Under the pieces are notes generated by a model that did not search any database, was not told the DNA's origin, and saw only the letters and a list, made by a program, of their open reading frames with translations. Both the position numbers and the translations under genes were made by a program. DNA of 64,000 nucleotides from contig NC_039363.1 in NCBI RefSeq assembly GCF_003573695.1, forward strand, positions 148,460,826 through 148,524,825, in the 5' to 3' direction. Source of the DNA: Papaver somniferum. Taxonomy: Eukaryota > Streptophyta > Magnoliopsida > Ranunculales > Papaveraceae. Shown here piece after piece: positions 49,499 through 61,293 of the stretch. Every line of letters starts with the position of its first letter. Positions within the stretch are counted from its first letter, which is position 1.

Positions 49499-51924
49499 GT
49501 TTGTGGGTGAAAACGGTTTCTGCTGGTTTGGGTAATTTCATGTGTGTGGATGAGAAACGAGTCTAAACCCTAAACAATGTACTGCGCGGGAGTACTTTTG
49601 ATTCGAGAGATCAATCTGTACAAATTTGGACTAAACCAAGAAATGGACGTTCCAGACTTGCTTCGGTCACAAAGTAAAGGAGAAGGGTTGGTCTTAGGGA
49701 GGGAAGCGAAGAAAGTGTTGAGACCAGAATCGTTGATTCTTGAAGTATGGGCGTTTTGTGACTTGTATCGGAAAGTTGAACTGGCTAGCTGACTGAAAAT
49801 CTATCAGGTGATTTTTGGATGTTGTATTGTTCTCCTGACCAAAACTTGTTGTCTGGTGGAAATAGGTGAGACCTATTTATACAAGTCGCAACAAAACGTA
49901 CCTTGGTCTCGTAGGAAGTGGAAACGATTGAGTGGTGGAAGAGTAATGTGTAACGTTGGGATTTATGTCTCCATAATGAGGGAGGTGGATCCGCTTACGC
50001 CATTACTCTTTTCCATTACTAACCGCCCCGCTTTATATAACACTTTCTTGTAACGGGCGTATTGCACGCCGCACGTTGTAAACCGCAGACCAATACCCTG
50101 ATGAGTATCCCCCAGTTTGTGACATGTTTGATGTCTTGAGTGTTTTCGTGGAAAACATGTAGCACTTTTCTATGTCTGGCAAGTTAAAATCAAGAGGCTT
50201 GCCGCAGGAAAATAGAATGTGATGCTAGTAGGCTCGTCTTGGCTGGTTGCCTGAAACTTGCCACAAGTATGTCATTTCGATGGCGAACTTGGATGGATGA
50301 GATTGCATCTCATGAGGAATGGTAGCCGTTGATTATGGCTATCTTGTGTTGGCGCCTGATAATGGCGCAGTGGCTTTTTTGGTGCACACCAGTGGCAATG
50401 CGGCATGGCTGACATGGCTTGTGCATGCCAGTGGCACAGCGGTGCAAGTGGCGCCTGGCGTATCCATGGCCACTAGTTTTAGGCGGATGGTCACCTGAAA
50501 GTTGCCACAAGTCTGTCAGCTCGGTGGAGAACTTGGATGGCTGAGATTGCATCTCATGAGGAAGGGTAGACGTTGATTATGGCTACCTTCTGTCGTTGCC
50601 TGACAACTTTGTCTAAATTAGGGTTTAGCATGCTGAAACCCTAATTAGCATATATGGCACTCCGCATGCGGTAGGTGGCGTGTTTGGAATGTTTGGCATG
50701 CCGTTTGGCATGTGCGCCTGGTATGCATTTCTGGCCTGTTTGGCATGCCGATTGGCATGTGCGCCTGGTATGCGTGTCTGGCCTGTTTGGCATGCCGATT
50801 GACATGTGCGTCTGGCCTATTTGGCATGCCGATTGGCATGTGCGCCTGGCATGCGCGCCTGGCCTGTTTTGCATGCCTATTGGCATGTGCGCTTGACATG
50901 CGCGTCTGGCGAGTTTGGCATGCTGCTTGGCATGCACGTTTGGCGAGTTTGGCATGCCATTAGCATGTTTGGCGTGCCGATTGGCATGTGCGCCTGGCAT
51001 GCGCGTTTTGGCGAGTTTGGCATGTCGTTAGCATGTTTGGCATGCCGATTGGCATGTGTGCCTGACATGCGCGTTTTGGCGAGTTTGGCATGCCGATTGG
51101 CATGTGCGCCTGGCATGCGCGTTTGGCGAGTTTAATGTGATCTGATTAGTCGATGAGAAGTAGGGCCGGCAAGTATGGTCCCAACCACGACTTATGGGAG
51201 TGTGCCAGGTTTAAGGCGACCTGACCGGTCGACAAAGGAGCAGGGCCGGTTTAGGTTAAATGGGGGCGTGGCCAAGTGGCGCCGGCTGGCCTGTGGCATG
51301 GCCACGCTTTTGCTCCTTCTCTGCGACTCCGTTACTTTTTGTTTTCTGATTTTTGGCAGGACTCTGCACCTATTAATCCGCGGAGGATAAATTGCTTAGT
51401 TGCTTAAGCGTAATTTCGACCAATGGAGTCTAATATACTGCGCAGGGCGCAAAACCCTAATTTCTGCAAATTAGTGAGGTTCATGAGTTTTTTGTGAGTT
51501 ATCACAATTATTGATTGGATTTTTTGTGCTGCCACAAAATTCCTTTTTTACAGAGTGCAGTGTGTTTTATGTATGAGCATTTCGTGCAATGGCCTTAACT
51601 TTGGTACTTGGAGATCCGTGCTAATCTGCTGCGAGTGAACATAAATCCGTCATGCCATACCGATATTAAGGGTTATGCCGGGGAACATAGCACAGGAAAA
51701 GTACTAAGTGAGTCTTATGTAGGCGAAGTGCCGAAATTTACAGAGTGTTTGGGATGGTTGCTACATCCGCCAGTCTGGGTAAATTTCATGTAGATATATT
51801 GAACGGATCAATAAGTATGCTAGTGGATAGGTTGACACTCATGGCTCCGTTTCTTTACAGAGTGACGTCACATCAGATGTAAGGTTTTACGATTTTAACC
51901 CTAAGCTAAAAACCACCATCAACA
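49499..51924 (-). mobile_element. LTR related to the 9.5-kb element, minus orientation
   Basis: On the minus strand it starts tgttgatggtgg at 51924 and ends cacaaaca at 49499. The sequence just outside the start is the same purine tract (aagcaggggactta) seen before the 3' LTR at 19982, so this is the 3' LTR of a minus-strand element of the same family. Near its end it shares cagattgatctct-gaa and aagtactccc with 12260-12300. A TATA box lies at about 49870. It contains its own minisatellite (50660-51130), absent from the 9.5-kb LTR. Confidence 0.75.
50660..51130. repeat. GC-rich minisatellite inside the LTR
   Basis: Repeats of tttggcatgccgattggcat, tgtgcgcctggcatgcgcgt and tggcgagtttggcatg in varying order, with units of about 45-60 bases. 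The words are partly palindromic (ggcatgcc, gcatgc), so both strands are open in several frames (for example 50641-51000 minus, 50806-51135 plus). Those frames are repeat by-products. Confidence 0.9.
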
Positions 51925-52219
51925 TTAAGTCCCCTGCTTAGCTCGGAACAGTGGCATTGTTGCGGGGTAAGCATGAGATGGTGACAGACAAAGACAAAAT
52001 CGAAACGACAAGTCATGAAGAGATTGTCAGAAATATTTGGCTAACCTTTTTCAGGAGGCATGAAGAATCTGTGATCCTTGCATTGACATCTTTGCATAAA
52101 TTTGGCTTGGCCATGGGGTGTTGGCATCAGTGCTACAACTTGGTCCGCGGAACGGGCGCTGGCTGGCTAGGAAAGGTAGATGGCACTGCTTTGTCTAGCA
52201 AGGTCAATGGTGCTGCTTT

Positions 52220-52340
52220 GACTGGTTGTGGAGCGGGAAGATAGTGTTGTTTTGGCTAGCTGTGGAGCGGGAAGATGGTGCTGCTTGGCTAGCTGTGGAG
52301 AGGGAAGATGGCGCTGCTTGGCCGCAGACTGTTGGCGCTG
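52220..52340. repeat. Minisatellite, about 36-bp unit
   Basis: Three or so copies of tgtggagcgggaagatggtg followed by ctgcttggctagc. Confidence 0.75.
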
Positions 52341-52448
52341 GCTTGACCGCGGACTGTTGGCGCCGGATTGGGTGGATGGTGCTGCTTTGGCCGGCTAGTT
52401 CAATGGCGCAGGCTGGTTAGGTCACGGAACATGCGGATGTGACACTTG

Positions 52449-52760
52449 GCTTCAGTCCATGGAATGATGGAAATTGGTTTCAGTCCGCGGAATGATGGAA
52501 AATGGTTCCAGTCCGCGGAATGGTGGAAACTGGCTTCAGTCCTCGGAATGGTGGAAACTGGCTTCAGTCCGCGGAATGATGGAAACTGGCTTCAGTCCTT
52601 GGAATGATGGAAACTGGCTTCAGTCCATGGAATGATGGACACTGGTTTCAGTCCGTGGAATGATGGAAACTGTTTTCAGTCCGCGGAATGGTGGAAACTG
52701 GGTTCAGTCCTTGGAATGATGGAAACTGGCTTCAGTCCATGGAATAATGGAAACTGGTTG
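52449..52760. repeat. Minisatellite, 28-bp unit, about 11 copies
   Basis: The unit aatgatggaaactggcttca followed by gtccgcgg repeats with an exact 28-base step (for example 52463 and 52491). Most variation is in the last four bases (gcgg, atgg, ttgg, tcgg). 28 is not a multiple of three, so no constant peptide is encoded. Confidence 0.95.
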
Positions 52761-53277
52761 ACCACAGAGCGGGCGGAAACGGTGTTGCGACTTTGGCCAC
52801 GGAACACTGATGATGGTGCTTCAACTTTGGCCACAGACTATTGATGCTGACGCTCGGGACGTTGGCACTGGCTTGACCACGGGGTGCTGGAGCCATGGAG
52901 CGTTGATATTAGCACATGTCTTTTTTGGCTATGGAGCACGAGTGTGGTGATCCCAATCATCTATTCCCGTTCATGAAGCAAGGAGGAATCCTTATTCTAT
53001 TCAAACCCTAGAAACTCTGTTCGTATGAAAAGGGGTATTGACCCTCTTCTATTTTTTGTTGCTCGTACGACTCTGTGCTTTCGTCTGCAGCGTATGGCTC
53101 CTCTTCGTCGTTTGTTAGCGGTGGTAGAGCGAGCATCAACGGCAACAAGACAATATCCAATATCTATAATCAGCAGCAAGGCAATCTAGGAGAACTCAAG
53201 GTAGGTGCTCTCGCATGTAGCCACCCAACAGTACCATCGATCTTCTCCATAATGTGTAATAAGGTTCTAACTCCATA

Positions 53278-53430
53278 AGAATGAGTATGTAACCTCTTCA
53301 ATGGATTTTATAAATTACCAAACTCCATCACACTCTTGGGATGGATGGATGAAGAATGAGTATGTAACCTCTCCAATGGATTTTAAAAATTACCAAACTC
53401 CATTACACTCTTGGGATGGATGGATGAAAT
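53278..53430. repeat. Two-copy tandem repeat, about 73-bp unit
   Basis: gaatgagtatgtaacctct and ccaatggattttaaaaatta with gggatggatggatgaa occur twice in a row, with few differences. Confidence 0.85.
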
Positions 53431-54432
53431 ATATGCTCGACAATGATCATGTCAGGGATAATCTTGGAGATTGTGGTTGCGTTGTTGGTCCATCCTTGAC
53501 TTTAGGTTATTTGGTGCCTGGACTTTCTGATTGTGATGATGATATGCCGTGGATGTTTGTATGGTCGAAATCTTCTGGAACCATTGGGCGAAATAGATGA
53601 GTTGAGAGGCGCTCTGTTGCCGATGTGTTGCTACCAGGACTTCATTCCAAGCAACATCCTTTGAACCATCTTCTGAATCTTGGACTATTGTATGGAATGG
53701 GATGCAGTAAGCAGTCCCCAGTTATACTTCTGTTAGGTCCGATGGTGTGGCTGGATATGTGAATGTATCTCTATGAAGTGCTTTTTGATGCACGTGCACG
53801 GCTTCATGTTAAGAAATTCTTGCGGCTCGTGAAACTTCGACAGTGATGATGTTGAAATCGGAAATAGCCTGGTTGAGGGCAGTGAAGGCATCCCATTCTG
53901 GTAGTCCCCATGTGTAATTATCCTGAGCCTATTTTCTCGTGGAAGATGTGTTTCTGCCGTGTTCACTGGTAAGGTGGTGACTGCGTTTAAGCTTCTAAAC
54001 ATGAAGGAGGCTTCAGTCCCCAAGTGTAGCCTACTTTAATTATATCGCCTTGAATCCACTCATATGGGATTTGATACAATTTTATCATACTCTCCGGGAT
54101 GCGATGCTGGGATGCTTGGAATATCACATGGACGAAACATTATGGATAATGAAGAGGTAGAAGTGAGAGAGTCATGTGGTTAATCGTGGCTCCCTCTGTC
54201 TCTTCAAGAAAAATGTTTCAGCCGCATCTCTGGAGTTATCTCATGGATGCTTGATTATCGTCGAGGATGTACCGTGATGATCAGTCCCCAGTCGCACTTC
54301 TCTTTAGTTACTAAAGTTTGTTTTTCTGAGCAGGCTTGGGATCCGTTGCGGCCTCGTAAAGTGTTGCAGGCGCCTTCTAGACAAAGAGGTGATGATATTC
54401 TTATGCTACACCCTCGAAGAGTAGATGACCTT

Positions 54433-56060
54433 TGATAAGCATGTATATGCTACATTTGATACCCATATTTATATGAGCTATGATACAATATTTTAGTTAC
54501 TAATACTATTTTAGTGCTTTTGTAGAAAGTACAAGTGAATTCGATCATCCAGCGAATAAACAGCAAAATGTGAGACTTAATGGTGTTTGCGACGAAAATG
54601 GAAAAATGTGGTTGGCCTGGTACTTCCATATATCAGCAACCACAATGATGAAATGTGGTTGGCCTGGTATTTCTATGTATCAGCAACCACAATGATCAAT
54701 TATGCTGGCCTGGCATTTCTATATATCAGCAACACTTATTATGTTGGCCTGGTATTTCCACGTATCAGCAACCGGGTTGGCCTGGTATTTCCATGTATCA
54801 GCAACCACAATTATGAAATGGAGTTTGCCTGGTATTTCCATATATCAGCAACCACAATGATGAAATGAGGTTGGCCTGGTATTTCCATATATCAGCAACC
54901 ACAATGAAAAAAATGACAAAATGTAGCTGGCCTGGTATCTCCATATATAACAGCAGCATAAAATTGTTTCATAGGCGAGGCACAAACGCAGCAAATGAAT
55001 TGAAATCAAAGTGGGGTGGGCACATGCAAACTGAAAATGGGAGTATTTTATCTTTCTTACTTTATTACAAATATATTCCACCAGGAAAGATAATTTATTT
55101 GCCATGTGAATAATTAATTGAGAAATATTTACACGTGAGATTATTTTGGAAATAAAGTAACTCTTTCTTCATTTGGGAGATTTTGGAAATAAGGAGAGAT
55201 TATTATTTCATTGGAAGAACGAGGTGGCAATACTATTTGGGGAAAGATACTGATGACGCCATCAACTTGCATGCAAGATATTTTCATAGATTAATTTATT
55301 TTGATTCTTTGATTAATGAAATTAAAAGAAAGGGAAGGTTATAAGAAGGGGTGTCGACTATTTGAGAGGGGAGGCAGCCGCAGAGCCGTTGACAGAGAGA
55401 AGAGGCCACAAGCGTTTGGTGTATTTGAGTTTTCTTTTCTCATGGTTTGTTAAGTTGTTTGTTAGGGTTTAGATTGAAGCCAATTTATTTATATGAACTC
55501 TATGATGATATTTCCAATAATGATTCATTGATTAGTGATTTCTCTTCATATAGCTTGGTGTTTAATCGATTATGTGATTTTCTTGATTACTTATACTTTT
55601 CAATTGATAGAGCGTGCTTGGTTAAATTCTTTGACGCAATATGCTTTAGAATTGATATGTAATACTTTAGAGTCATTACCCGTGAAGCGAAGGAAATTAC
55701 AGCGGAGAAACCATATTTTAGAATTTAAACATATTATCTTACGAGACATGAGATTGATTTCGAAATTTGTCTTGAGTAATAAATAGAGATTAGTCGAGTT
55801 TATATGATTGAATTGGTAGAAATCGAAAACCTTAACAACCCGTTACCCATTTTGTTTATTGTTTGAATTATTTATTATTTCATTTTGTCCCGAATATCTG
55901 AAAAATCGCCAAACATCACCTTATTGATTTGTTAGTTTTTGGTATTAGTTAGTAGTAGTATTTTCACACTCCTCCTGGGAACGACCTGTATTTGTCATTA
56001 TCTACTAGTTAGACACTGTGCAGTTGCAGTATTATTATTGTAGGTTTCCGAACCTACCGA
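54433..56060 (+). mobile_element. LTR copy 1 of short non-autonomous LTR element
   Basis: It starts tgataagcatgtatatg and ends near cctaccgag, just before a primer-binding site tggcg-cgctgccggggag. That site corresponds to the tRNA-Asp type PBS common in plant Gypsy elements (known family feature). The length is about 1628 bases, nearly the same as copy 2 at 59486-61112, and the two copies look very similar. A minisatellite fills 54595-54950. The first 11-12 bases differ from the other copies (cctttgataagc versus gtgttgataagc), marking the outer edge of the element. Confidence 0.85.
54595..54950. repeat. Minisatellite in LTR copy 1
   Basis: Repeats of ttggcctggtatttccatat and atcagcaaccacaatgatga in units of about 27-50 bases. 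The matching arrays are 59650-60010 in copy 2 and 62390-62900 in copy 3. Confidence 0.95.
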
Positions 56061-56242
56061 GTTTTTGGCGTCGCTGCCGGGGAGTGGTTGCATAATACTC
56101 TCTGATTGATATCTTGTACATAGTTTATTTTTTTAAAAAAAAATTCTGTACATAATTTATTTTTATTTTTCTTTTAGTTCTTTTTACGCGGTTTGCTTGG
56201 AAATTTCCAGATACCTTAGTTTGAAGTGTTACCAGCGAAAAG

Positions 56243-56434
56243 ATGCACTCGCAAAGATTTTGCAAGAGCCACTTGGAAGATCCACTAGAGGTTTGCTTAG
56301 CTTATTTTGGGTATGATTTTGATGATGATAGTGTTATATGTGAAGTCAATGCCTTATTAGACTCCACACCACTGCTAGACACTAATAAATGGAAACCCAA
56401 ACTAGAACCTCTATGCTTTAGAATTGATATGTAA
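56243..56434 (+). pseudogene. Truncated copy of the element ORF (unit 1)
   Basis: It starts MHSQRFCKSHLEDPLEV and ends after KPKLEP with LCFRIDM encoded by LTR sequence, 63 residues. The same truncated frame recurs in the next two units. Confidence 0.8.
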
Positions 56435-57016
56435 TACTTTAGAATCATTACCCGTGAAGCGAAGGAAATTACAGCGGAGAAACCATATTTTAGAATTTAA
56501 ACATATTATCTTCCGAGACATGAGATTGATTTCAAAAATTTTCTTGAGTAATAAATAGAGATTAGTCGAGTTTATATGATTGAATTGGTAGAAATCGAAA
56601 ACCTTAACAACCCGTTACCCAATTTGTTTATTGTTTGAATTATTTATTATTTCATTTTGTCCCGAATATCTGAAAAATCGCCAAACATCACCTTATTGAT
56701 TTGTTAGTTTTTGGTATTAGTTAGTAGTAGTATTTTCACACTCCTCTTGGGAACGACCTGTATTTGCCATTATCTACTAGTTAGACACTGTGCACTTGCA
56801 GTATTATTATTGTAGATTTCCGAACCTACCGAGTTTTTGGCGCCGCTGCCGGGGAGTGGTTGCATAATACTCTCTGATTGATATCTTGTACATAGTTTAT
56901 TTTTTTTTTTAAAAAAATTCTGTACATAATTTATTTTTAGTTTTCTTTTAGTTCTTTTTACGCGGTTTGCTTGGAAATTTCCAGATACCTTAGTTTGAAG
57001 TGTTACCAGCGAAAAG

Positions 57017-57208
57017 ATGCACTCGCAAAGATTTTGCAAGAGCCACTTGGAAGATCCACTAGAGGTTTGCTTAGCTTATTTTGGGTATGATTTTGATGAT
57101 GATAGTGTTATATGTGAAGTCAATGCCTTATTAGACTCCACACCACTGCTAGACACTAATAAATGGAAACCCAAACTAGAACCTCTATGCTTTAGAATTG
57201 ATATGTAA
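57017..57208 (+). pseudogene. Truncated copy of the element ORF (unit 2)
   Basis: The protein is identical to that at 56243-56434, with the same LTR-encoded tail. Confidence 0.8.
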
Positions 57209-57789
57209 TACTTTAGAATCATTACCCGTGAAGCGAAGGAAATTACAGCGGAGAAACCATATTTTAGAATTTAAACATATTATCTTCCGAGACATGAGAT
57301 TGATTTCAAAATTTTTCTTGAGTAATAAATAGAGATTAGTCGAGTTTATATGATTGAATTGGTAGAAATCGAAAACCTTAACAACCCGTTACCCAATTTC
57401 TTTATTGTTTGAATTATTTATTATTTCATTTTGTCCCGAATATCTGAAAAATCGTCAAACATCACCTTATTGATTTGTTAGTTTTTGGTATTAGTTAGTA
57501 GTAGTATTTTCACACTCCTCTTGGGAACGACCTGTATTTTCCATTATCTACTAGTTAGACACTGTGCACTTGCAGTATTATTATTGTAGGTTTCCGAACC
57601 TACCGAGTTTTTGGCGCCGCTGCCGGGGAGTGGTTGCATAATACTCTCTGATTGATATCTTGTACATAGTTTTTTTTTTTTAAAAAAAAATTCTGTACAT
57701 AATTTATTTTTAGTTTTCTTTTAGTTCTTTTTACGCGGTTTGCTTGGAAATTTCCAGATACCTTAGTTTGAAGTGTTACCAGCGAAAAG

Positions 57790-57981
57790 ATGCACTCGCA
57801 AAGATTTTGCAAGAGCCACTTGGAAGATCCACTAGAGGTTTGCTTAGCTTATTTTGGGTATGATTTTGATGATGATAGTGTTATATGTGAAGTCAATGCC
57901 TTATTAGACTCCACACCACTGCTAGACACTAATAAATGGAAACCCAAACTAGAACCTCTATGCTTTAGAATTGATATGTAA
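57790..57981 (+). pseudogene. Truncated copy of the element ORF (unit 3)
   Basis: The protein is identical to the two preceding truncated copies. Confidence 0.8.
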
Positions 57982-58556
57982 TACTTTAGAATCATTACCC
58001 GTGAAGCGAAGGAAATTACAGCGGAGAAACCATATTTTAGAATTTAAACATATTATCTTCCGAGACATGAGATTGATTTCGAAATTTGTCTTGAGTAATA
58101 AATAGAGATTAGTCGAGTTTATATGATTGAACTGGTAGAAATCGAAAACCTTAACAACCCGTTACCCAATTTGTTTATTGTTTGAATTATTTATTATTTC
58201 ATTTTGTCCCGAATATCTGAAAAATCGCCAAACATCACCTTATTGATTTGTTAGTTTTTGGTATTAGTTAGTAGTAGTATTTTCACACTCCTCGTGGGAA
58301 CGACCTGTATTTGCCATTATCTACTAGTTAGACACTGTGCACTTGCAGTATTATTTTTGTAGGTTTCCGAACCTACCGAGTTTTTGGCGCCGCTGCCGGA
58401 GAGTGGTTGCATAATACTCTCTGATTGATATCTTGTACATAGTTTAGTTTTTTTAAAAAAAAATTCTTTACATAATTTATTTTTATTTTTATTCTTTTTA
58501 CGCAGTTTGCTTGGAAATTTCCATATACCTTAGTTTGAAGTGCTACCAGCGAAAAG

Positions 58557-58991
58557 ATGCACTCGCAAAGCTTTTCCAAGAGCCACTTGGAAGATCCACT
58601 AGAGGTTTGTTTAGCTTATTTTGGGTATGATTTTGATGATGATAGTGTTATATGTGAAGTCAATGCCTTATTAGACTCCACACCACTGCTAGACACTAAT
58701 AAATGGAAACTTAAACTAGAACCTCCAATTTTGTCAGAGTCTCGACTAGTTCTATTAGACGAGAAAGCTCCGACCTTGACCCTTAAGTCATTAAGTTCTG
58801 AATTTTTTTGTCTTGATGATATTGATAATGAAACCGTTTTAAATGATAATGGGTCTATGAGTCGTGATATTATTGCTCCATTGAGCTATTTCTCCGCGGA
58901 TGAATTTGAACCAATATTAGCTGCGGAAATCATTTCAGCTGATTTAGAACCTGATTTAGAAAGTGCTATGCGAATAGAAATTGTCAAATAA
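58557..58991 (+). CDS. 144-residue acidic ORF of the non-autonomous LTR element, copy 1
   Basis: It lies about 170 bases after the PBS, where gag starts in complete elements. The protein is acidic (YDFDDDSVICEV, CLDDIDNETVLND, AAEIISADLEPDLE) and has no zinc knuckle, protease or RT. It is nearly the same as 61294-61728, which shows a shared origin rather than proven function. I do not recognise the family. It may be the N-terminal end of a gag whose remainder was lost. Confidence 0.6.
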   Translation: MHSQSFSKSHLEDPLEVCLAYFGYDFDDDSVICEVNALLDSTPLLDTNKWKLKLEPPILSESRLVLLDEKAPTLTLKSLSSEFFCLDDIDNETVLNDNGSMSRDIIAPLSYFSADEFEPILAAEIISADLEPDLESAMRIEIVK

Positions 58992-59485
58992 TCTGAACCT
59001 GTTGCTTATGGGAGTGATGTGATTTGCAATTATAATTTTCTAGTGGGAATGAATTTAAACATCTTTCTTGAGGTTTATAGTATTTGCAGGTGCATATTTT
59101 CAGCTCACCGGATTAGTTGGGATAATCCTCAAATTTTTAGACTCTCTATATATGATGATTGGATGTTTACTTTAGGGTACCAACCTCACCTTGTTTGAGA
59201 CTACATGTTATTGGCAAGTTGGGAAACAAATACATTTCGCTTCATGAGAGTAAACCAATCAGATTTGTTCCCTCTACTCTATCTTTAATTTTTGTATTTG
59301 CCATCTTAATTTCTACGTTGGATGACTCAATTGCATTGAGGAAAATGTAATGTTTAAGTGTGGGGGAATGGGTAATTATCCATATTTTTGCAGGTTTTCA
59401 CTTTTCTTAGAATTAAAAAAAAAAAATCAATTGCATGGTATCTCTGTTTTGCTCGAGGACTAGCAAAATATAAGCGCGGGGGTGT
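58992..59485 (+). other. 3' part of internal region, copy 1, with polypurine tract
   Basis: A 63-codon frame (59159-59350) and the words gtttaagtgtgggggaatgg (about 59352) and taagcgcgggggtgt (59471-59485) precede LTR copy 2. The g-rich words resemble the pre-LTR purine tracts of plant Gypsy elements. No pol domain is present. Confidence 0.65.
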
Positions 59486-61112
59486 TGATAAGCATGTATA
59501 TGTCACATTTTATACCCATATTTATATTAGCTATGATACAATATTTTAGTTACTAATACTATTTTAGTGCTTTTGTAGAAAGTACAAGTGAATTCGATCA
59601 TCTAGCGAATAAACAACAAAATGTGAGACTTAATGGTGTTTGCGACGAAAATGGAAAAATATGGTTGGTCTGGTACTTCCATATATCAGCAACCACAATG
59701 ATGAAATGTGGTTGGCCTGGTATTTCCATGTATCAGCAACCACAATGATCAATTATGATGGCCTGGTATTTCTATATATCAGCAACACTTATTATGCTGG
59801 CCTGGTATTTCCATGTATCAGCAGTCGGGTTGGCCTGGTATTTCCATGTATCAACAACCACAATTATGAAATGGGGTTTGCCTGGTATTTCCATATATCA
59901 GCAACCACAATGATGAAATGAGGTTGGCCTGGTGTTTCCATATATCAGCAACCACAATGAAAAAAATGACAAAATGTAGCTGGCATGGTATCTCCATATA
60001 TATCAGCAGCATAAAATTGTTTCATAGGCGAGGCACAAACGCAGTAAATGAATTGAAATCAAAGTGGGGTGGGCACATGCAAACTGAAAATGGAGTATTT
60101 TATCTTTCTTACTTTATTACAAATATATTCTACCGGGAAAGATAATTTATTTTCCATGTGAATAATTAATTGAGGAATATTTACACGTGAGATTATTTTG
60201 GAAATAAAGTAACTCTTTCTTCATTTGGGAGATTTTGGAAATAAGGAGAGATTATTATTTCATTGGAAGAACGAGGTGGCAATACTATTTGGGGAAAGAT
60301 ACTGATGACGCCATCAACTTGCATGCAAGATATTTTCATAGAATAATTTATTTTGATTCTTTGATTAATGAAATAAAAGAAAGGGAAGGTTATAAGAAGG
60401 GGTGTCGACTATTTGAGAGGGGAGGCGGACGCAGAGCCGTTGACAGAGAGAAGAGGCAACAAGGGTTTGGTGTATTTGAGTTTTCTTTTCTCATGGTTTG
60501 CTATGTTGTTTGTTAGGGTTTAGATTGAAGCCAATTTATTTATATGAACTCTACGATGATATTTCCAATAATGATTCATTGATTAGTGATTTTCTCTTCA
60601 TATAGCTTGGTGTTTAATCGATTATGTGATTTTCTTGATTACTTATACTTTTCAATTGATATAGCGTGCTTGGTTAAATTCTTTGACGCAATATGCTTTA
60701 GAATTGATATGTAATACTTTAGCATCATTACCCGTGAAGCGAAGGAAATTACAGCGGAGAAACCATATTTTAGAATTTAAACATATTATCTTCCGAGACA
60801 TGAGATTGATTTCGAAATTTGTCTTGAGTAATAAATAGAGATTAGTCGAGTTTATATGATTGAATTGGTGGAAATCGAAAACCTTAACAACCCGTTACCC
60901 ATTTTGTTTATTGTTTGAATTATTTATTATTTAATTTTGTCCCGAATATCTGAAAAATCGCCAAACATCACCTTATTGATTTGTTAGTTTTTGGTATTAG
61001 TTAGTAGTAGTATTTTCACACTCCACGTGGGAACGACCTGTATTTTCCATTATCTACTAGTTAGACACTGTGCACTTGCAGTATTATTATTGTAGGTTTC
61101 CGAACCTACCAA
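59486..61112 (+). mobile_element. LTR copy 2 of short non-autonomous LTR element
   Basis: It matches copy 1 end to end with scattered substitutions. The PBS follows at 61118 (tggcgcaactgccggggag, with a ca-a change relative to the other copies). It serves as both the 3' LTR of the first element and the 5' LTR of the second. Confidence 0.9.
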
Positions 61113-61293
61113 GTTTTTGGCGCAACTGCCGGGGAGTGGTTGCATAATACTCTCTGATTGATATCTTGTACATAGTTTATTTAAAAAAAAATTGTACATA
61201 ATTTATTTTTCTTTTAGTTTTCTTTTAGTTCTTTTTACGCAGTTTGATTGGAAATTTCCAGATACCTTAGTTTGAAGTGCTACCAGCGAAAAG

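Larger units (their letters stand above)
51925..54432 (-). mobile_element. Internal part of the minus-strand element, non-coding
   Basis: It lies between the purine tract at 51925-51945 and the LTR that begins at 54433. No gag or pol domain was recognised. It is rich in short tandem repeats (52220-52340, 52449-52760, 53278-53430) and contains recurrent cagtcccca words (53716, 54282, 54013). Confidence 0.5.
55641..58732 (+). repeat. Tandem array of a 773-bp LTR/PBS/ORF-start unit
   Basis: The word atgctttagaattgatatg starts at 55641, 56413, 57187 and 57960, steps of 772, 774 and 773. Each unit holds the last 420 bases of the LTR, the PBS (tggcg at 56066, 56838, 57612, 58385), the leader, and the first 55 or so codons of the ORF, then jumps back into the LTR at agaacctcta|tgctttag. 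The fourth unit does not jump and continues into the full ORF. Units are almost identical, so the amplification is recent. Confidence 0.97.

Noticed and set aside
50641..51135. Several overlapping open frames on both strands (70-119 residues)
   Set aside because: They arise from the GC-rich minisatellite, which happens to lack stops on both strands. The residues only repeat the tandem unit and no domain is present.
54845..55113. Overlapping frames on both strands in the LTR minisatellite
   Set aside because: The same frames recur in the other LTR copies because of the repeat; no domain.
55641..58732. CRISPR-like array
   Set aside because: Units are 773 bp with almost no spacer variation and include LTR and PBS sequence; it is a retroelement-derived tandem repeat.
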